From positions 3,777,234 to 3,841,233 of the forward strand of contig NC_061806.1 of the NCBI RefSeq assembly GCF_021462225.1: a stretch of DNA of 64,000 nt. The letters are read 5' to 3'. Positions 1 through 14,300 of the stretch are shown piece by piece; position 1 is the first letter of the stretch; every line of letters begins with the position of its first letter. A program made the translations under genes and the position numbers. The DNA is from Girardinichthys multiradiatus. Its lineage: Eukaryota > Chordata > Actinopteri > Cyprinodontiformes > Goodeidae. Below the pieces are notes generated by a model. The model was not told the DNA's origin. It saw nothing but the letters and a program-made list of their open reading frames with translations, and did no database searches.

Positions 1-2944
1 TGGAAAAAAAAAAAAGTTGCTATGGACGTTTATACTCAAACAGACACAATATTGTCATGTCAGACATTGCACTTGATGCATGAAATGTATTCATTATATT
101 GTCCAGGTCTGCTCCACATGTTAACAGATGAAGGCTGCAGCCTGCCTACAATATCCAGACTCAAATGATTTATATATATGTTCTGTCAGTGTAAGGACTC
201 CTAGTGTGTTCTTGAATTGGGTCTGATCTGGTCTAAGCCTGATATTCATGTTACACATAGTCCACTTACCACAAGCCAGACTATGCTTACGGCTCCATGT
301 CACCATTTTCACAAAGTTGGGTCCCAGATGTCTTCGAATGCTGAAGCTTTGAGTTCCTTTTAGTGGAGCTAAGGAGCTGAACCCAACTGCTTAAAGGCAG
401 CTGCAAGTCATAATCCTCCCTCCACCAAACTTTACACATGACACAATGTAGTCAGGTAAGTACTGTTCCCTTGGTAACAGCCAAATCCAGACTAGACCAA
501 GTCCATTGAATTTCTGGGAAGAGAGTCATGAGAACACTCTCCACCGCTTTAAGGTACAGTGGTCTCTTTACAGCAGTGCATCTGAAGCTTTGCATTGTAC
601 TTTGTTGATGTGAGGCTTGGATGCAGCTGCTTGGCCATGGAAGCCCATTCCACAAGATTCTCTATGAACTATTCTTAATCTAATCTGAAAGCCACATGGA
701 GTTTGGAGGTCTGTGGCTACTGACTGACAGCATAAATGCTGCTTGCAGCCAGAAATCCATCCCTCTGTCCCTGCTTGTGTGCATTTGCGATTAGCTGTCT
801 CATTTAAATTATGTGGAGAGAAGAGAGTTCCTGTCATTACATTCTTGCTCTCAAAATTCAAAGCCTGATCTGCCTATTCAACAGGAGGTCCTCCTGCGTG
901 GCATTTGCTTTCTCTAGTCTTACATGCTGCTACCTGAACAGGAAACTGTCCTGAATGGCCACAAGATGTCACATCCTGTGCCAAAAGTCCAGGACTTGCA
1001 GTACCATCTTGCCCCAAGGGCTCAGAAATTGGTCTCAGTGGGACTCGTCCTATCTTTGTGCATGTAATCATGCTCTGGTGTTTCCCCTGCTGTGTGCTCT
1101 CAGGAAAGAAAATTTCATGTGCAGTGTGCAACTGGAGCAGCAGAGTTTTTATAAAAGCTTCATACCTGCTACAATAGTTGAAGTATTTGTGCGTTTGTCA
1201 GTTTCTTAAGTTTCCTCATTGAAGGGGTGTTCTTGAAAGTTGGCTCTGCTGGGACTTGATGCGTGTGGATTTTATGAAAAATTGTGAAATTCTTCAGCAG
1301 ATATTCCAGAAATACTAAATTGTGGTAAAATCCTGCTTGGTTTGGGTTATTTCAGTTTAGGGACAACACATTGTGGTAAAGGTGGTGGAGTGCAGTTTTC
1401 TTTCCTACTGGTTATTAACAGTTTACTGGGAGGGGAATGTTTTCCGAAAGATTATCAAGAAACTGACAAAAGTTTAATGATTTAAATTGTTGTTTATTCC
1501 ACAGTTAACACAAAACAGAATTTCCTTTGCTTATTGATTGAGAATATTTCACATATTTAAACAAATAAAAATCTTATGAACAAAAAACCCTTTACCATTT
1601 AGTGGCGACAGACAGTTAGATCAGAAAGGTACATAACTTGGCCTTAGAATTCATTCTGGATGGGTTTCTTGTTTCATTTATTTTTCTATCATCCATTCCT
1701 GGGAGGTTGGCTGTAGAACTAGGAAGCTTAAACTTTGTAGCATTATTAGCAACATTAATGACAGGACCATGAAGCCGTGTGGAGTTGATCTTTAACATGG
1801 GTATCTATGATCTTCATTCTGAGTTCCTGAGCTTTCAGCTTTGCTTCCTCTGCTCCATGTTCAGGCCTCTGTTCCCTTTTTAAATAGGCTGAATGGCTGA
1901 CCATAAGCTTAAAGGTATCTGTGATTCTAATTAGGGTTAAATATACTCATAATGCAGGGGTTAATGTTCTGTTTAGGGGAACCAACAGATCTGTTAACTC
2001 TGTATTAGCGTTTGGTTATTAAATGAACTTGAGATGATTTATTTGATCAATTTAATTTGGTTACTCTGTTAAATAGTAAAGTCATGCAGGTATGCATTAC
2101 ATGGTTGCTTCTAATTAAAGCACATTACAGAGCTAGAAGGCTACCTACAGATTTACTCACATCTCCTTCTGTGTATCAGTGCTAGTGCGTTGGGTGAGTA
2201 GAACATCAGCTAGCAAACAAGTGGAAGTGGGCCAGAGCCATTTGTTGGTAAAAGTCAATGTTTGGCAGAGATTTCCATGTTGGCAGATACTGACCTAGAT
2301 GTTGACCCATGCAGCTAGAGCCTGTTGTGTATTTTTTTCCTAGATGACAGTTTAATACTGCATCACTTAACCCAACATACAGTAAAGCTGTATGCCTTTG
2401 CTGATACTGATTTATACTTCTTTAGAGCATATCCAGGACTTTGTGCACATCAATGCTTTATATACTTTCTATTACATATTGTGAATGGAAAGTCCCATTT
2501 ATAATAGAGCTGTGGGGAAAAGATGACTGCTCTCAGGCAACAGTTTTGAAACCAACTGCATCTTTTACATCACCTGCACATTACAAGCCATGTGTCATTG
2601 GAAGGCCTAGAAGAAGGAATTAATGGCTGCAGCCTGTCCTTCTCATGAGCCAGTATTTTCCTTCTTCCCTCCACCATCCTGCTGAATAACGAATAGGGCA
2701 TTTGGATAAATCCACATATTTCACACAGCTGTTGGAAATTTCCTTTAAAGGAAGCAAGCTGCCTGCCTACTGATCCTCTACTCAGTAGGCAGCTCTCTAA
2801 GACTGGCCCTTAAGACTGGCCCTCCTCATGTAGAATAGAGAATGATAGCAGAAAATCAAAAATGTTCTTACAAAGGCTTAGTAGTAGCTACAGCTAAACC
2901 AAAGGGGTTCATTTGGCCCCTTACAGATTTCTTCAGTTTTTTTG

Positions 2945-4245
2945 TTTTTGTCGTCACCCTTAAACGTTTTAAATTACTAAACAATTGTTAAAATTAGAGA
3001 AAGGTAACATAAATAAATACAAATGCAGTTTTCAAATGATTTTATTTTTAAAGAAAAGAGAAGGTATGCAAACCCACCTGGCAGAATAAGAAACGTTACT
3101 GACATTGTTAAGTCATGACTTAACCCTGATTCGCCACGTTTGGGCTCTGTTTGACCAGCCACACCCTGGCCCAGTTCAAAAATTCACTTGTCTGACCACA
3201 TGAAGTAGGCCAAAGCATATTTTAAAAAGCACCAATCCACTCTTAATCTAAAGAAATTCAAAAAAGCATTAGAAACAAATTCATTGACATCTATTATTCT
3301 GAAAGGGGTTACAGAGCTATTTCTAAGGCTTTGGGGTGCCGGAGAACAACAATGAGAGCCATTGTCCACAACTGGAGGAAACATGGAACAGTTGGTAACT
3401 GTCCCAGGAGTGGCTGACCTACCAAAATTACTCGAGGTCATCGACTACTCATCCATGGATCACAAAAGAAGACAGAACAACCTCTATAACTCTGCTGGCC
3501 TTGCTTTTCTCAGTTAAGATCAGAGTTTATTTCTCAAGAATGCAAGAAGAGTCAGGGCAAAAATGGCATTAATAGGATAGTTTCAAGACCAACACCCCTG
3601 CTGACCAAAAATAACTCACATTTACGACATTCATCTTTTTGGACTGTTTGGGGGAGGCTAGAGTTCCCAGGGAGAACCCATGTATGCACAGGCAAAACAT
3701 GCTTAACCCATGCAAAAAGACCCCAAGCTGAGATGCGAACACAGGCGCTTCTTGCTGTAAGTCAACAGTCCAAGAACTACACATCTGTTAAGCCTTGTGT
3801 AGGAGGTTTGTGTTGCATTACATCTGGTGTAAAACAAAGAATTTCAGAAAAAGCAATATCACACTGACACTCAAACATGATTTGTTTGACTTTAGGATCT
3901 GGATGGCCTTATTGTAATTGATGGTACCTTACCTTCTGCTCTCTACCAGACAATTCTAAAGGAGAATGTCTAATTCTGAATTGGCCTAGTTAAAGTCTGG
4001 ACTAAACTCCAATAAAGATTATCTTAAAAAGGCCATTTATGGTTAGAAACGGTTCAGTGTAACTGAATTAAAACAATTCTGCATAGTAGGCCAAGATTCA
4101 TCCAGAGTGATTTAAAAGACTCTTGCAAGTCATGGCGCAGTGAGAACGACCTACCCACAGTGTTCCATGAAAGGAATACTGATGAAGCAATAAAATGCCC
4201 TTGGTTGGTCATCAAAGTCTGGGGGTACAGATGATACAATTTACG
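2945..4245 (+). mobile_element. Decayed Tc1-like transposon
   Basis: From memory of the common teleost Tc1 family, this stretch follows the full element. A terminal-repeat-like region around 2960-3050 is followed by transposase-like sequence: the 'acaatgagagccattgtccac' type segment near 3350, the 'cattacatctggtgtaaaa' segment near 3815, and the 3' part 'gaattaaaacaattctgcat' near 4064. Every frame is broken by many stops and indels, so it is an old inactive copy. It is interrupted near 3650-3790 by an unrelated short repeat. Confidence 0.75.
3650..3790. repeat. Short dispersed (SINE/MITE-like) fragment inside the Tc1 remnant
   Basis: The segment with 'agggagaacccatg', 'caaaaagaccccaag' and 'cttcttgctgtaagtcaacagt' resembles a dispersed repeat very common in teleost genomes. 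It sits where the host Tc1 remnant would be expected to continue, so it probably inserted there. I could not define target-site duplications. Confidence 0.45.
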
Positions 4246-4430
4246 CCACATAGGCTTTATGGTCGAGTGGGTAGAGTAGACAAGGAGAAAAATTAAGTCT
4301 TATAGATTTGTCTTTAAAGAATCCCTAAAATAGACTCCTAGATGGGTGCAGTGGAAGTGATGATTTGACTAAGAACTATTTTTAAATGGCAAATGAACTG
4401 AATTTATACAGCTCTTTTCTAGTCATACAC

Positions 4431-4946
4431 TTTTGCTTATTTTCCATTCAGTTCCAGCACAGCACGGCTCCACTTTGCACTGACTCGCTCTACTCAGCAT
4501 GAAACCTGTTGTGTTTCCATTGACAGCTGTCAGCATCGTGCTGTGCAAAGTAAAATATACGCTCACCGTCACCCATCCTGTTCTTTTTAAAACAGTGAGG
4601 TTTTGGAGTCCAGACCTCCCTGATGATGTAGAGCCACTGCTTTCGGTTTGACCCGTTTCAGCCATTGTGCTCCTTGATATTTTTGTAGTTGCTCTTGAGT
4701 TTTTGGAACTTTTCCCAGCACCCCCGTGTGCAGGAAAATCCATGTCTTGTCATTCTCTCTGCTACCTCACCGTACACTTTCTAATGCCGCTGACATACTG
4801 CTGACCATGCCTATGGCCAGTCAGTGTACAGCAGTCTGTTCACATCACATTTCGGCACTGCTTAGCCCTGATGGGACCTGCTGATGAGCAGAGACCATCA
4901 GGCCAGTTCCAGGCCGGAAAAGCCAGTAATGGAAATGGTCGCAAAA
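4431..4946. mobile_element. Non-autonomous DNA transposon (MITE, hAT-like)
   Basis: The left edge (ttttgcttattttccatt, then ttccagcacagcacggctcc) matches the reverse complement of the right edge (ttttgcgaccatttccatta) imperfectly. The interior has no credible transposase; the 106-residue frame on the minus strand is low-complexity and unrecognised. The ends resemble those of the element at 50944-51420, which suggests one family. Confidence 0.5.
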
Positions 4947-7900
4947 CGGGCAAAGTGGAGTGGAGCTGGCCAAAGTACAGACTGTGGCATTTGTTTCATT
5001 TTATTCCTTTCGGTAGACCCCTTTTATTCAACGAGACTTATAAATAAGGATATAGCAATGCAGTCACCATTAAAGTTAGCAATAAGCTACTTAGAAGTAA
5101 GACCAATAGTAGCAAGTTCTGTCAGATGGGACAGGGATGACGGTGTAGAAAAAGACACAAGAGCAGAGGTTCTCAAACTTTAAACTTTATGTTCAAAGGT
5201 CCAAACCTAGATGAGCAAATCCTGGTGATCAAATTTATTTCAACTTACAAACAAAAGTAAACAAATGGCACAAATGCCAAGTAGACCTTAAACGTGACCA
5301 ACTAAAAAAAAAATAAACAATGGTATTTGTAAAACTTACAAATACCAAGAAAATGACACTGTCTGCCATCAATGAGATGCCTAAACCAAGGGTCCTATAA
5401 AATGTATTGTATTTTTTTTTTTACTATTTGCCAAATGCCCTCCATATATCACAAACCAAACACATTCTTTAACCTTAAAAAGTATATAATGACATGGTTA
5501 ATGTAATTCATTTCAACAGTACGATAGAAAAATTACCCACATTTTTGGGGCATTTCATGTTAATATTGGCATAACATGATCCATAATAGTTTAGTAAATG
5601 TTTTGTAACTTGCACACCATTAAGGAAGATCAGGATGTTTTTGAGTTGTGCAGCGGGAGAGAGCATGCAACTGTTAATCCTGGTGAATTCAAAGCAATCT
5701 TTTATGCAGAAAGCAATGGTTGTAAGTAGTAATGTTTATTTGGAAATGCACCTCTTGATATTTGTGGATTTGAAGCTGATTATATTACCATATTAGGTTA
5801 TATAGTCATTTTGTTGTAACTCCACTATGTATTTACCTAAAATGGAAAATCTTGTCAAAATGGAAATCTTATGGGAGTATTATTTGTGTTTTTTATAGTT
5901 TCACTCCAATTCTACGCCATCATCCTGTACCATTTGTTGATTTCAAACAAATTAAAGAGCAAGCACGCTCACTTTCCAGGCTCTTAAAAAAGGAGTTTGG
6001 CTGGCTGTTTATCTATGTTAACACTTAGGGGTATAACCCATAGAGAGAGCAGTACAATATCTTTCTAAATGACGACCTGACTCCGTACATACAGCTACAA
6101 AACATTCCACTAAACGCATCTAGATCTGCATCTAGCTCCATAGTCCCGCCTAGCTCTGCTCAGTGAAACTGCTGATGGAGGACTATGGGTGGCTCGGTTG
6201 ACAATTCAGTGCTATATTTAAGTTTTCAAGTACAGGGTGAATATTTGAAAATCAGTATCCATTCCTAGTTTAGAAACCAATCAGACTAATGGTTATGTTA
6301 CAGATAAAACAGTGAGGTGATGGAACAGCCAGAAAACATGTAAGAGCTCAGTGAAAATAATATCCTCATTTCTCTCTCATCTCAGCTCCATGAAACCTCA
6401 TCAGGGAATCCGGTGCTAAGGTTATTAGAGCCAAATATTAAAAACTGTTGCCTATGATTAACGTTTTACCAATGTGCAAAAGTGACTCTGGAGATGCTGT
6501 TCCTGTCACCTTTCCTCAACAAAGCCTACATTTCTTTTAGTGTTTCAGACATTTACTCTTTCTTACAATGTCAGTCCATAGTGCAACGTCTACATTCGCT
6601 GTCAATGTTAAACATAGTTTAGTCATTTTGACTGTTTGATCACCAGCCAGTTATCATTTCTGAGCCCATTCTGCTGTAAGGTAAATTGTGACTCTGCCCT
6701 TCTTGGAAAATATTTCTAACTCTGGGGTGGTTACTGAAAGATTCCTTTGTTATTGTTGTTTTTTTTGTTTTTTTTCTTCATCTTCACTATTCATGGGGTG
6801 TTGATTGGCTGAGCTTTGGCGGCTGTGACCCATGTTGGCCACAGACCGACCACTTGTAAAGGTCACAAGCAGCTTTTTGGCTCTAATGCCAGGGTGGCTT
6901 ATGGCTGCTTCTTCACTCACAGAGGAGCTTTTGTTTAGCAGCTCCTCGTTGCCCTGCGCTCAACCTGGGACGTCCTGCTGAGGGGATTGGTTTACCATAG
7001 TCATGCTCTCCTGGTTTTATGCATCTCTGTGTTTATCACCACTGCAGCCTGTCCAAAATATTGTGCACCAAATGGTTTCGGTTACTTTCTTTGGGACTAT
7101 ATCTTTTTATTATTTTGGAAATAAAAGTTTCAAAAACTAAAAAGTTTAATTTGTAGTTTGGGTAAACGTGGAGGGCTTCAAAAAGGTAGCAATTACAATT
7201 ACAGTTACCTGTTACTGCAGGATTATGGCTGGCAGCAGAACTGACACCTGTGAAATTTCAAGGAAAGATACAAATGTGCAAGGTATTTACAAGGTTACTA
7301 AACTCCTCTTCAAAAATGAAAATGGCTGTGCATCCATTTGGGGAAATACACTAGCTCAGAGATAGTGCTTTATTATGCAGCATAAGGCCTAGTTCATACC
7401 TGTCAGTCCTCTTTGCTGGGCTAACTGGTATGAACTAAAACATTTAGATGTGTCTACGAAAGTTTTGTCACATACAAGAGCCTGACATGAAACCTGTTAC
7501 TACAGATGTATTAAGAAAGCAGCCAGTGACAGAATTTAGCCGATTTTTAACTTGATCGGGCCAGGCCAGTGATTATTCCTTCAGAAACTCATAATAATAG
7601 TCCCACCAGGTCAGAGTAACATCAACTTTCAGTGTGGAAGTTGTTCATGAGGGAGGAAGACTCAGTTTGCTACTTTCTACTTAATATTAAAAAATACTGT
7701 TGTTCACCACAGCACCTTCAGTTCCCAAATCAGTTCTGTGTCTGAAGGAAAAGAAAATTAAAAGTAAGATTTTGTGAAACTGTAATTTTTTCCAAATAGT
7801 TTGGTTGAAACTGTCACTTTCTGTCCCCTAATGTTCTTCATTACATCTAATAGATTCTGGGATTTCAGATGTCTTTCCTATGCTACAGATAACATTTTGC

Positions 7901-8258
7901 TGCTGATTCCTCCATTTCCCCAAAATCCTTGGATTAGATTCCTGAGATGCATACAGGAAAAGAATTTGGGGGGGAAAAAGACCTTCCGCCCTGTCTGTCT
8001 TTCCCTCAGCTAATGTTATCAGAGGCTTATTTAAAAAAAAAAGGAGGGCGGGTCATTTCCTGTACAAATCTAAAACATGTGAAGAATGTCAGGCTGCAAA
8101 AGACTGCAGCAGGAATGGAGTTGATGAACATCTGGAGATTGTGTCATGTTGCTCCTGCGTTTGGCATGAAAAAGAAGATTAGAAACCAAGTGAAGCATGA
8201 AGTACATTCTTAATGTTACTCCCAACCAATTATTCTGTCCCTGTTCTTTGTCTTGCAG

Positions 8259-8365
8259 GAGAATCTGGACTGGGGAAGTCAACGCTGATCAACTCGCTCT
8301 TTCTCACGGACTTATACTCCCCAGACTATCCTGGTCCATCCCACAGGATCAAAAAAACTGTACAG
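8259..8365 (+). CDS. septin7: septin7 exon: P-loop (G1) exon
   Basis: The acceptor is ...ttcttgtcttgcag and the donor is gtggat after ...actgtacag. It reads [19 protein letters not shown] and continues to HRIKKTVQ. The first Gly of the GxxGxGKS/T loop is split with the preceding exon (phase 1), which is outside the window. It ends on a codon border (Gln). This is the GTP phosphate-binding loop and the following strand/switch I region. Confidence 0.96.
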
Positions 8366-11300
8366 GTGGATACCCCTACTGTCCTCGTAGTAATGATCTT
8401 GCCTTTTTCTTTAACCTAACAAGTGTAGAACTGAAATTGTCTTTTTTTAAAAGCAGAAGATAAATTAGATGAGGTTTTTAGTTACCCAAAGCATCATTGT
8501 CTGGTTAGTTTTACTTTGACACTGGTCTGTCCAAGTATCCAACCTGGTTGCTATAATAACAGACCTGTGGCTGGATATTATGTCATTTTCCATATTGTTT
8601 TTATCCATCTGTTTTTTTAGAAAGAGAACCCAGTTCATCTGGTTTGATACGTCTTTAATTTTAAACTGCTTGATATTACGTTTTTGTTGAAGTATTGTAA
8701 TTTTATAGCGCACTAAAATGGACAGTTTGGATTATCCCTTTAAGTTTGAGTTAAAATGAAACCTCTTTACATTAAATCAAAGCAGATATGCTGAAAACGT
8801 TTATCCCAAATATCACAATACCAGTTATTACCAATATTAATACTGCAAAGGGCTGTTTTAAAATGTGTCCAAGTGTCATGAGTTCACATTTTTCATGTCA
8901 TTTTAATATTTGACCTGTTGGAAGGAGTCTCACTGCACTAGGTCCCCAAATCTGACACAGTACAAAGCTGAGAACTCTGAAGGTCACACAGAGTTGGAGG
9001 AAAAGATGACCAAGAGAAGGAGTTTGGAAATTTTGATTTATTGCAACAGATATTAATGAGGCACTATTTACCAATAATATATTCATCTTATGATTTTGTA
9101 AATGCATGCAGCCCTACTGTGCAGCGTAATACTGAAAATAAGATTAGCGCGATACATGCATGAAGTGTTGTAACATCTTGTCTGCTTTGCATTGAGGCAT
9201 TTTTGTCAACTGCAACAAAATGAATGCAATATTAAAGGCTCTCTTCAGCTGAAGCTATAAAGAAAGAGGAGACGGTTTATGTAATTTCTGCCTAATTATT
9301 GTCAGGGCCTAAGACCACAACCACTTAATAGCATTTGTGGCCATGATTGGAGGCTAAACTTTCTAACTAAAATACACCCAGATGTGTTGTTTGAGCATGT
9401 ACAAATATGAGTGCCACATGTGTCTTTTGGTAGTAATTGGAGAGTTGAAATGAATCTGTAGTCAGACCAGGATATTTTTAATGAAAAATGTTGCTGACAT
9501 TTGTCCATTCAGCTAGAGGCAAACCGTTGCTCTTGGTTTTAATTACCTTTCTACCATCAGATTATTGGTCAAAAGAAGCATTCAAATAAGTTATACAATA
9601 TAAAGGGATAACCTTGACTAACGAGACGGTTCTGCAGTTTCATGGTGTTTTATTCATAAACAAAATACACTCAGAACTATAACACATAACATAATGCTTC
9701 AGACATTAAATGAAATTAAACGTTTTCAGTTCATTTAGGATTGCTAAAATTATTTCTGTGGCTAAATTCCAGAATATTAAAAGCATTTTGTAGCTATTTT
9801 CTTTTGCACTTTCTTCATATCCAAATGTTTTCAATTCTTTTTTTAGATTTTGGTAGAGTTGCCTTCAAGCTGTATGATTGGGTCAAACAATTTGGGATTC
9901 CACAAGCTTCTCCCATTAGTTTGCTTATATGTTGGGCCATTCCTCCTGACAGAGCAGGTTTGTAGGCCTACCTGCTCACACACATCTTTTCATCTCTGCC
10001 CACACAATTTCTCTGGGAATAAGATCAGAGCTTTGTGATGGTCGATCCAAAATGCTGACTTCAATGTCCTTCAGCCACTTTGGAAGTAATTTGGTGGTAT
10101 ACTGAGGGACATTGTCCATTTGGAAGACACATTTGTGCTCAAGCTTTAACTTACTGGCTTATGCCTTAAAATTGTCTCATATTGGTTTTTTTCCTTCATG
10201 ACTCCATCTTTTTTGTAAGGTCCACAAGTCCCTCATGTAGCTAAGCAACCCTACAACATGATGCTGCCACCCCTGTACTTCACGGTTGGAATAAGGTTCT
10301 CAGGTTGCGAAGTTCCCCCTTTTTCCTCCACATCTAACGATGTCACAACAACGTCTTATTAATTTTCTCCCACTCACTCTGGTATATTTTAAAGAGTAAA
10401 ACATTGAAGTTCTCCTATGCTGATGGAATAAAGAAAGCAACAACACTCATGTAAGCTACAGGTGCAACTATTTAGATTTTCTGTTGATGTTGCCACTAAA
10501 GACTGTTCTAAATGTTTGCCTGTGGTTTCAAGTGAGTCTTTAGTTGTTGTTTCTGCTTGCAGTGACAGATGAAGATAGAGATCTGGCAGTTTCCTTCTAA
10601 ACAGCTCACAGCTGTATGGTTTAACTGGAGTTTCCTGTTGAAGGAGATAAAGTGAAGCAGTTGGTGTGAAGATGCTCCTCTGGCTTTCATTCTCCACAGC
10701 ATTCAGCTGGAAATGTAGAATCACCCACCATGAACAGTTTATATTCTGGTTTCTTCAGTTTGGGTATAGTACAGTGGATCAGCTCAATGGGAAGAATCTC
10801 CCCTTTCCTTCCTGGTCTTCTACTTTGCTCTAAATCTCATCTAATTCCTGGCAGCCTACTGAGGGTCTCTGTCAATCCTCAACCTGCTGCTCTTTACACC
10901 TCTTGAGCTCTTAAATGAGATTTAGGGTGGGTGTGTGTGTGTGCATGCGTGCGTGTGTGTGTGTGTTTGTTCCCACAGACTTGATACTTCAGGATTCATC
11001 CCCCTGCTTCAGTCCTAGGGTAAAATGGGGGTTTTAAATGAAGCTTTCTTGTTGATCACTGGAATGATTGAGATGATTTCAACAGAGAACAGATAGCTCT
11101 TGTTCTGTAGCTCCCCAGGAATCACAAACTGATTACTTTAAAACATTTGTGGTTTCTTCATTTGCAAAGGCTGTCAGAGAATGTGATAACACTGTAAGGA
11201 ATGCAGTTTGTCATATAATCTAGTTTACTATGTGAGGGTGTTAGCTGAAAGTGAGAAAACCTGGGTGGATGTCTTTGTTGTTCCTGGCTAATGAGAGCTT

Positions 11301-14300
11301 GTGAGGCAGGGAGTTGGTGATTAGCCAACAAGCTGCCACGAGGAATGGGCTCATTCTTGTCCTGCTGATGCACAGACACGTTCTGTGTTATGGTTCAGGT
11401 ACTACTTAGGAATTCAGCTGAATTTTAATATGAACACAACAAGATTAACTGGCTTTATTTTGTCTTTTAAGTATAGTTTCATCTAGCGCAATACAAGCAT
11501 GGTGTCATAGGTCAAACTATGCAATATTAAGATGTCTGTCATCAGGGATCTGTTCTTTCACTCAGTGTATATCTGTTTAATGTACTGGATCCTTGGTATT
11601 TTAAGAAATTGTGTCTTTTATTTATCTGATTTGCTTGTTTAAAGAAATGATGAAGCTTGACATGTATTGAATCATTCTAAACAAAATCTCACTGTGTATT
11701 TGGGTATATGTATGTGACAGCGGCTGAATCTGTAGGTATTATTGTGAAGTTTTAGGACGCAGTTCTGTCAACTACATCATGTAGCAACCTCCTGCAGTGG
11801 AGGTGCTTATGGACAACAGAGGACATGTCCATTTCCTCTTATAATCTTTCAAATCAGTCCCCTTTTTATTTGTTTCTCCACTGCTTGAGCTGCAGCCATT
11901 AGTATTCTTTACAGTTAGGCTGATTTCTGTTTTTTAGCTGATTCTGATTTTCAGGGACATCATTAAGAATCTCTTATCCCATTTATAGTAGGAACGGAGG
12001 CTGCATTACCTGTCCCTGAGTAAAACAGGGCTTTACTTACATTTTCAAGAGAAAATGATTACAGATGTCAGCATCTTATATTGGCAAATAGCGTGGCTAG
12101 CATTAGAAAAACGGCAGTCTCTGTGTGTATTCCTTTATCCCAGCTCTGAGATTTCCAAAGGTCTGGCATGACACACAGAGGTGGAAAGCTTAAATGGATA
12201 AAACAGAACAACTTTGCTGGACTCTGTTCAGCCGTCCTGCTGTTATGGAATTAGCATCCATAATAGCAGCCCTTCAATGCTGCAGCACCTGAGCAGGAAA
12301 CATCTGCTGCAGGACAACTGCAGTTGCTTCATGTTGCAGGTAGATGGTAAGCCAGACTGGTTTGGAGAATAGGGTGCGGTATGATAGAAAAACTGAGTTT
12401 TTAGTTTCGCTTCTACTTCATAAATCTGCTCTGATGTGTTAATAATCATGTGTTTAGAGGTGCTAGTTACTCCTCTAATATTTTACCTAATGACCTTACC
12501 TACTGTGCTTCTGAGAAACTCATCAAATCATTCAAATAAACATAAAGCAACCTAAAGAAGTTTTTAACAAATATGTATGGATGATTGGAGTTCCCATTAA
12601 ACTACATGCAACTTATAACAGACTTCATGTTTCAGTTTTGTACAGCTAAAGTCACATATAGTTTGAAAAGTAAAGTTTTTGAATTAAAAATGCTTCTTTG
12701 TATGATATTTTGATTAAAATAGTTGAGATTCGGTCATATAATAATGCTAAGATTAGCTTCCAGTCTGGGAAACGTTGAAAACACCCAGCTATGAAAATAA
12801 CTGCAGATGACATCAGAAGAACTAACGGTTACCTTAACGTGGGTGCAATCAAAGTACAGGTGGAGCAAAACATGTTTTCACAGGAAGGAAGTGAAGCATG
12901 TCTGCGTGACTTGGTAGTCATCTCTAGATTGTTTTATATTAGCATGCTTGCTGTATATTTGACTGAACAGTCTTCAGGATCCATTCAGACACTGTGACAG
13001 TTGTTCTTCCACTGGTAGACCTGAATGGGAAGGTGTAGCTGCTTTTTCCCATGAGCTCATTGCTTTTATTAGACATGTCTGGGGCTTGGGTCAGCCCTGT
13101 TGCACAGTACATGGAAGTCTGCTTCAAGTTGTCTCCACAACAATCCTTGTCATTTAAACAAAACCTTCTAATGTTCCATTTCAGACCCACCAAGACATGC
13201 TAAGTGTGATCTGATCTGTTTTACCAGTTAACATCTCCATAGGTGCTGCACTATTTTAAATGAAATACCCACAAATGACTGCAGTTATTTTTAGGTTTGT
13301 CTTCTACTTTGTTTAAATATATCTCTATCTAAATATATATATTTAATGATATTAGTTTGCAGAATGTGGCATCATTGTGCATTAGTCTCTTCTTTACCGT
13401 CTCTCCTGTAGATCACTTTACTTTGGACACAATGGTCCAGTTTAAGGACAGCCAATCTGTACTGGATCCAGTCTCAGTTATTTAATTCAACATGAATGTG
13501 CATCATGTGTTTCGTTGAATATAGAACAGATAAATGTTCATCTCTTTCTTCCTTAATGGAGAATCTTCATCAGAGGTCCAACTGCCACACTCCTCAAATA
13601 AGGTGAGACCAGAAAATGCCTCAGCAGAACCCTGAAGGTGTCCCAATTGTAATGACTGATTGGGAGTTGCTGCAGCAACAAAGAAATCAGACTGATTGAT
13701 TGCAGGCCATACCGCAGGAGGTGAGAGCTGTGTCCAATGTGACGCTCCTTCTGCCATTCAGGCCATCATTGCACACAAGGCAGCTTATCAGTGTTCTGTC
13801 TGGGCTGACCAGGGCTGTCGATGCCCTGGCAACAGTTGGGAGATCATCAAGTGTCAGTGGTCCTTCAACTGAGCCGCTGGCAAATGAAGAGGGAGCGGGT
13901 TTACAGGTGCGCAACTCGAAAACACAAAACCCCAATTAGAGAAATAGTTTTGAGGAAACAAGAAAATACAGACACAGTCAATGGCACTATTTTTATTTTA
14001 CAGAATAATTATCTATGGTTTTCTGTTCTCTGGTGGCTGTTAAAGTTTTGTTTGGTTTGTTTTTAAACATGCCACAATATTTAGGTTCAGTCATGGTGTC
14101 TTCTGTTTTGGTTTAATTGCATAAAAAAATTAAAACATGCATACGTCAAACAGCTCATGAGAACTGGCTTTGAATCAGATTGGTCTCTGTCTGCAGTCCC
14201 ACTGCATTAATCTGTCCCATATGAGGAGTGCGTGGGAACTGGGTATACTGGGTATACGTACCCATCCTGCATGACACAGCATTCCACACTTGGGACAGCA

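Larger units (their letters stand above)
1..8258. other. septin7 intron (5' part of gene is outside the window)
   Basis: No exon was recognised here. The exon at 8259 begins with the last two bases of a Gly codon, so a coding exon must lie upstream, but I could not find its expected sequence (the conserved segment before the P-loop, ending in Val-Val-Gly). The stretch is AT-rich. It holds a decayed Tc1-like element (2945-4245) and a MITE-like element (4431-4946). I recognise nothing in 1-2944 or 4947-8258. The short reading frames there lack homology, codon bias and splice context. Confidence 0.7.

Noticed and set aside
8197..8463. Frames of 68-88 residues over the septin7 P-loop exon
   Set aside because: One is the wrong frame. 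The other is the right frame but runs into intron on both sides; the splice sites define 8259-8365.
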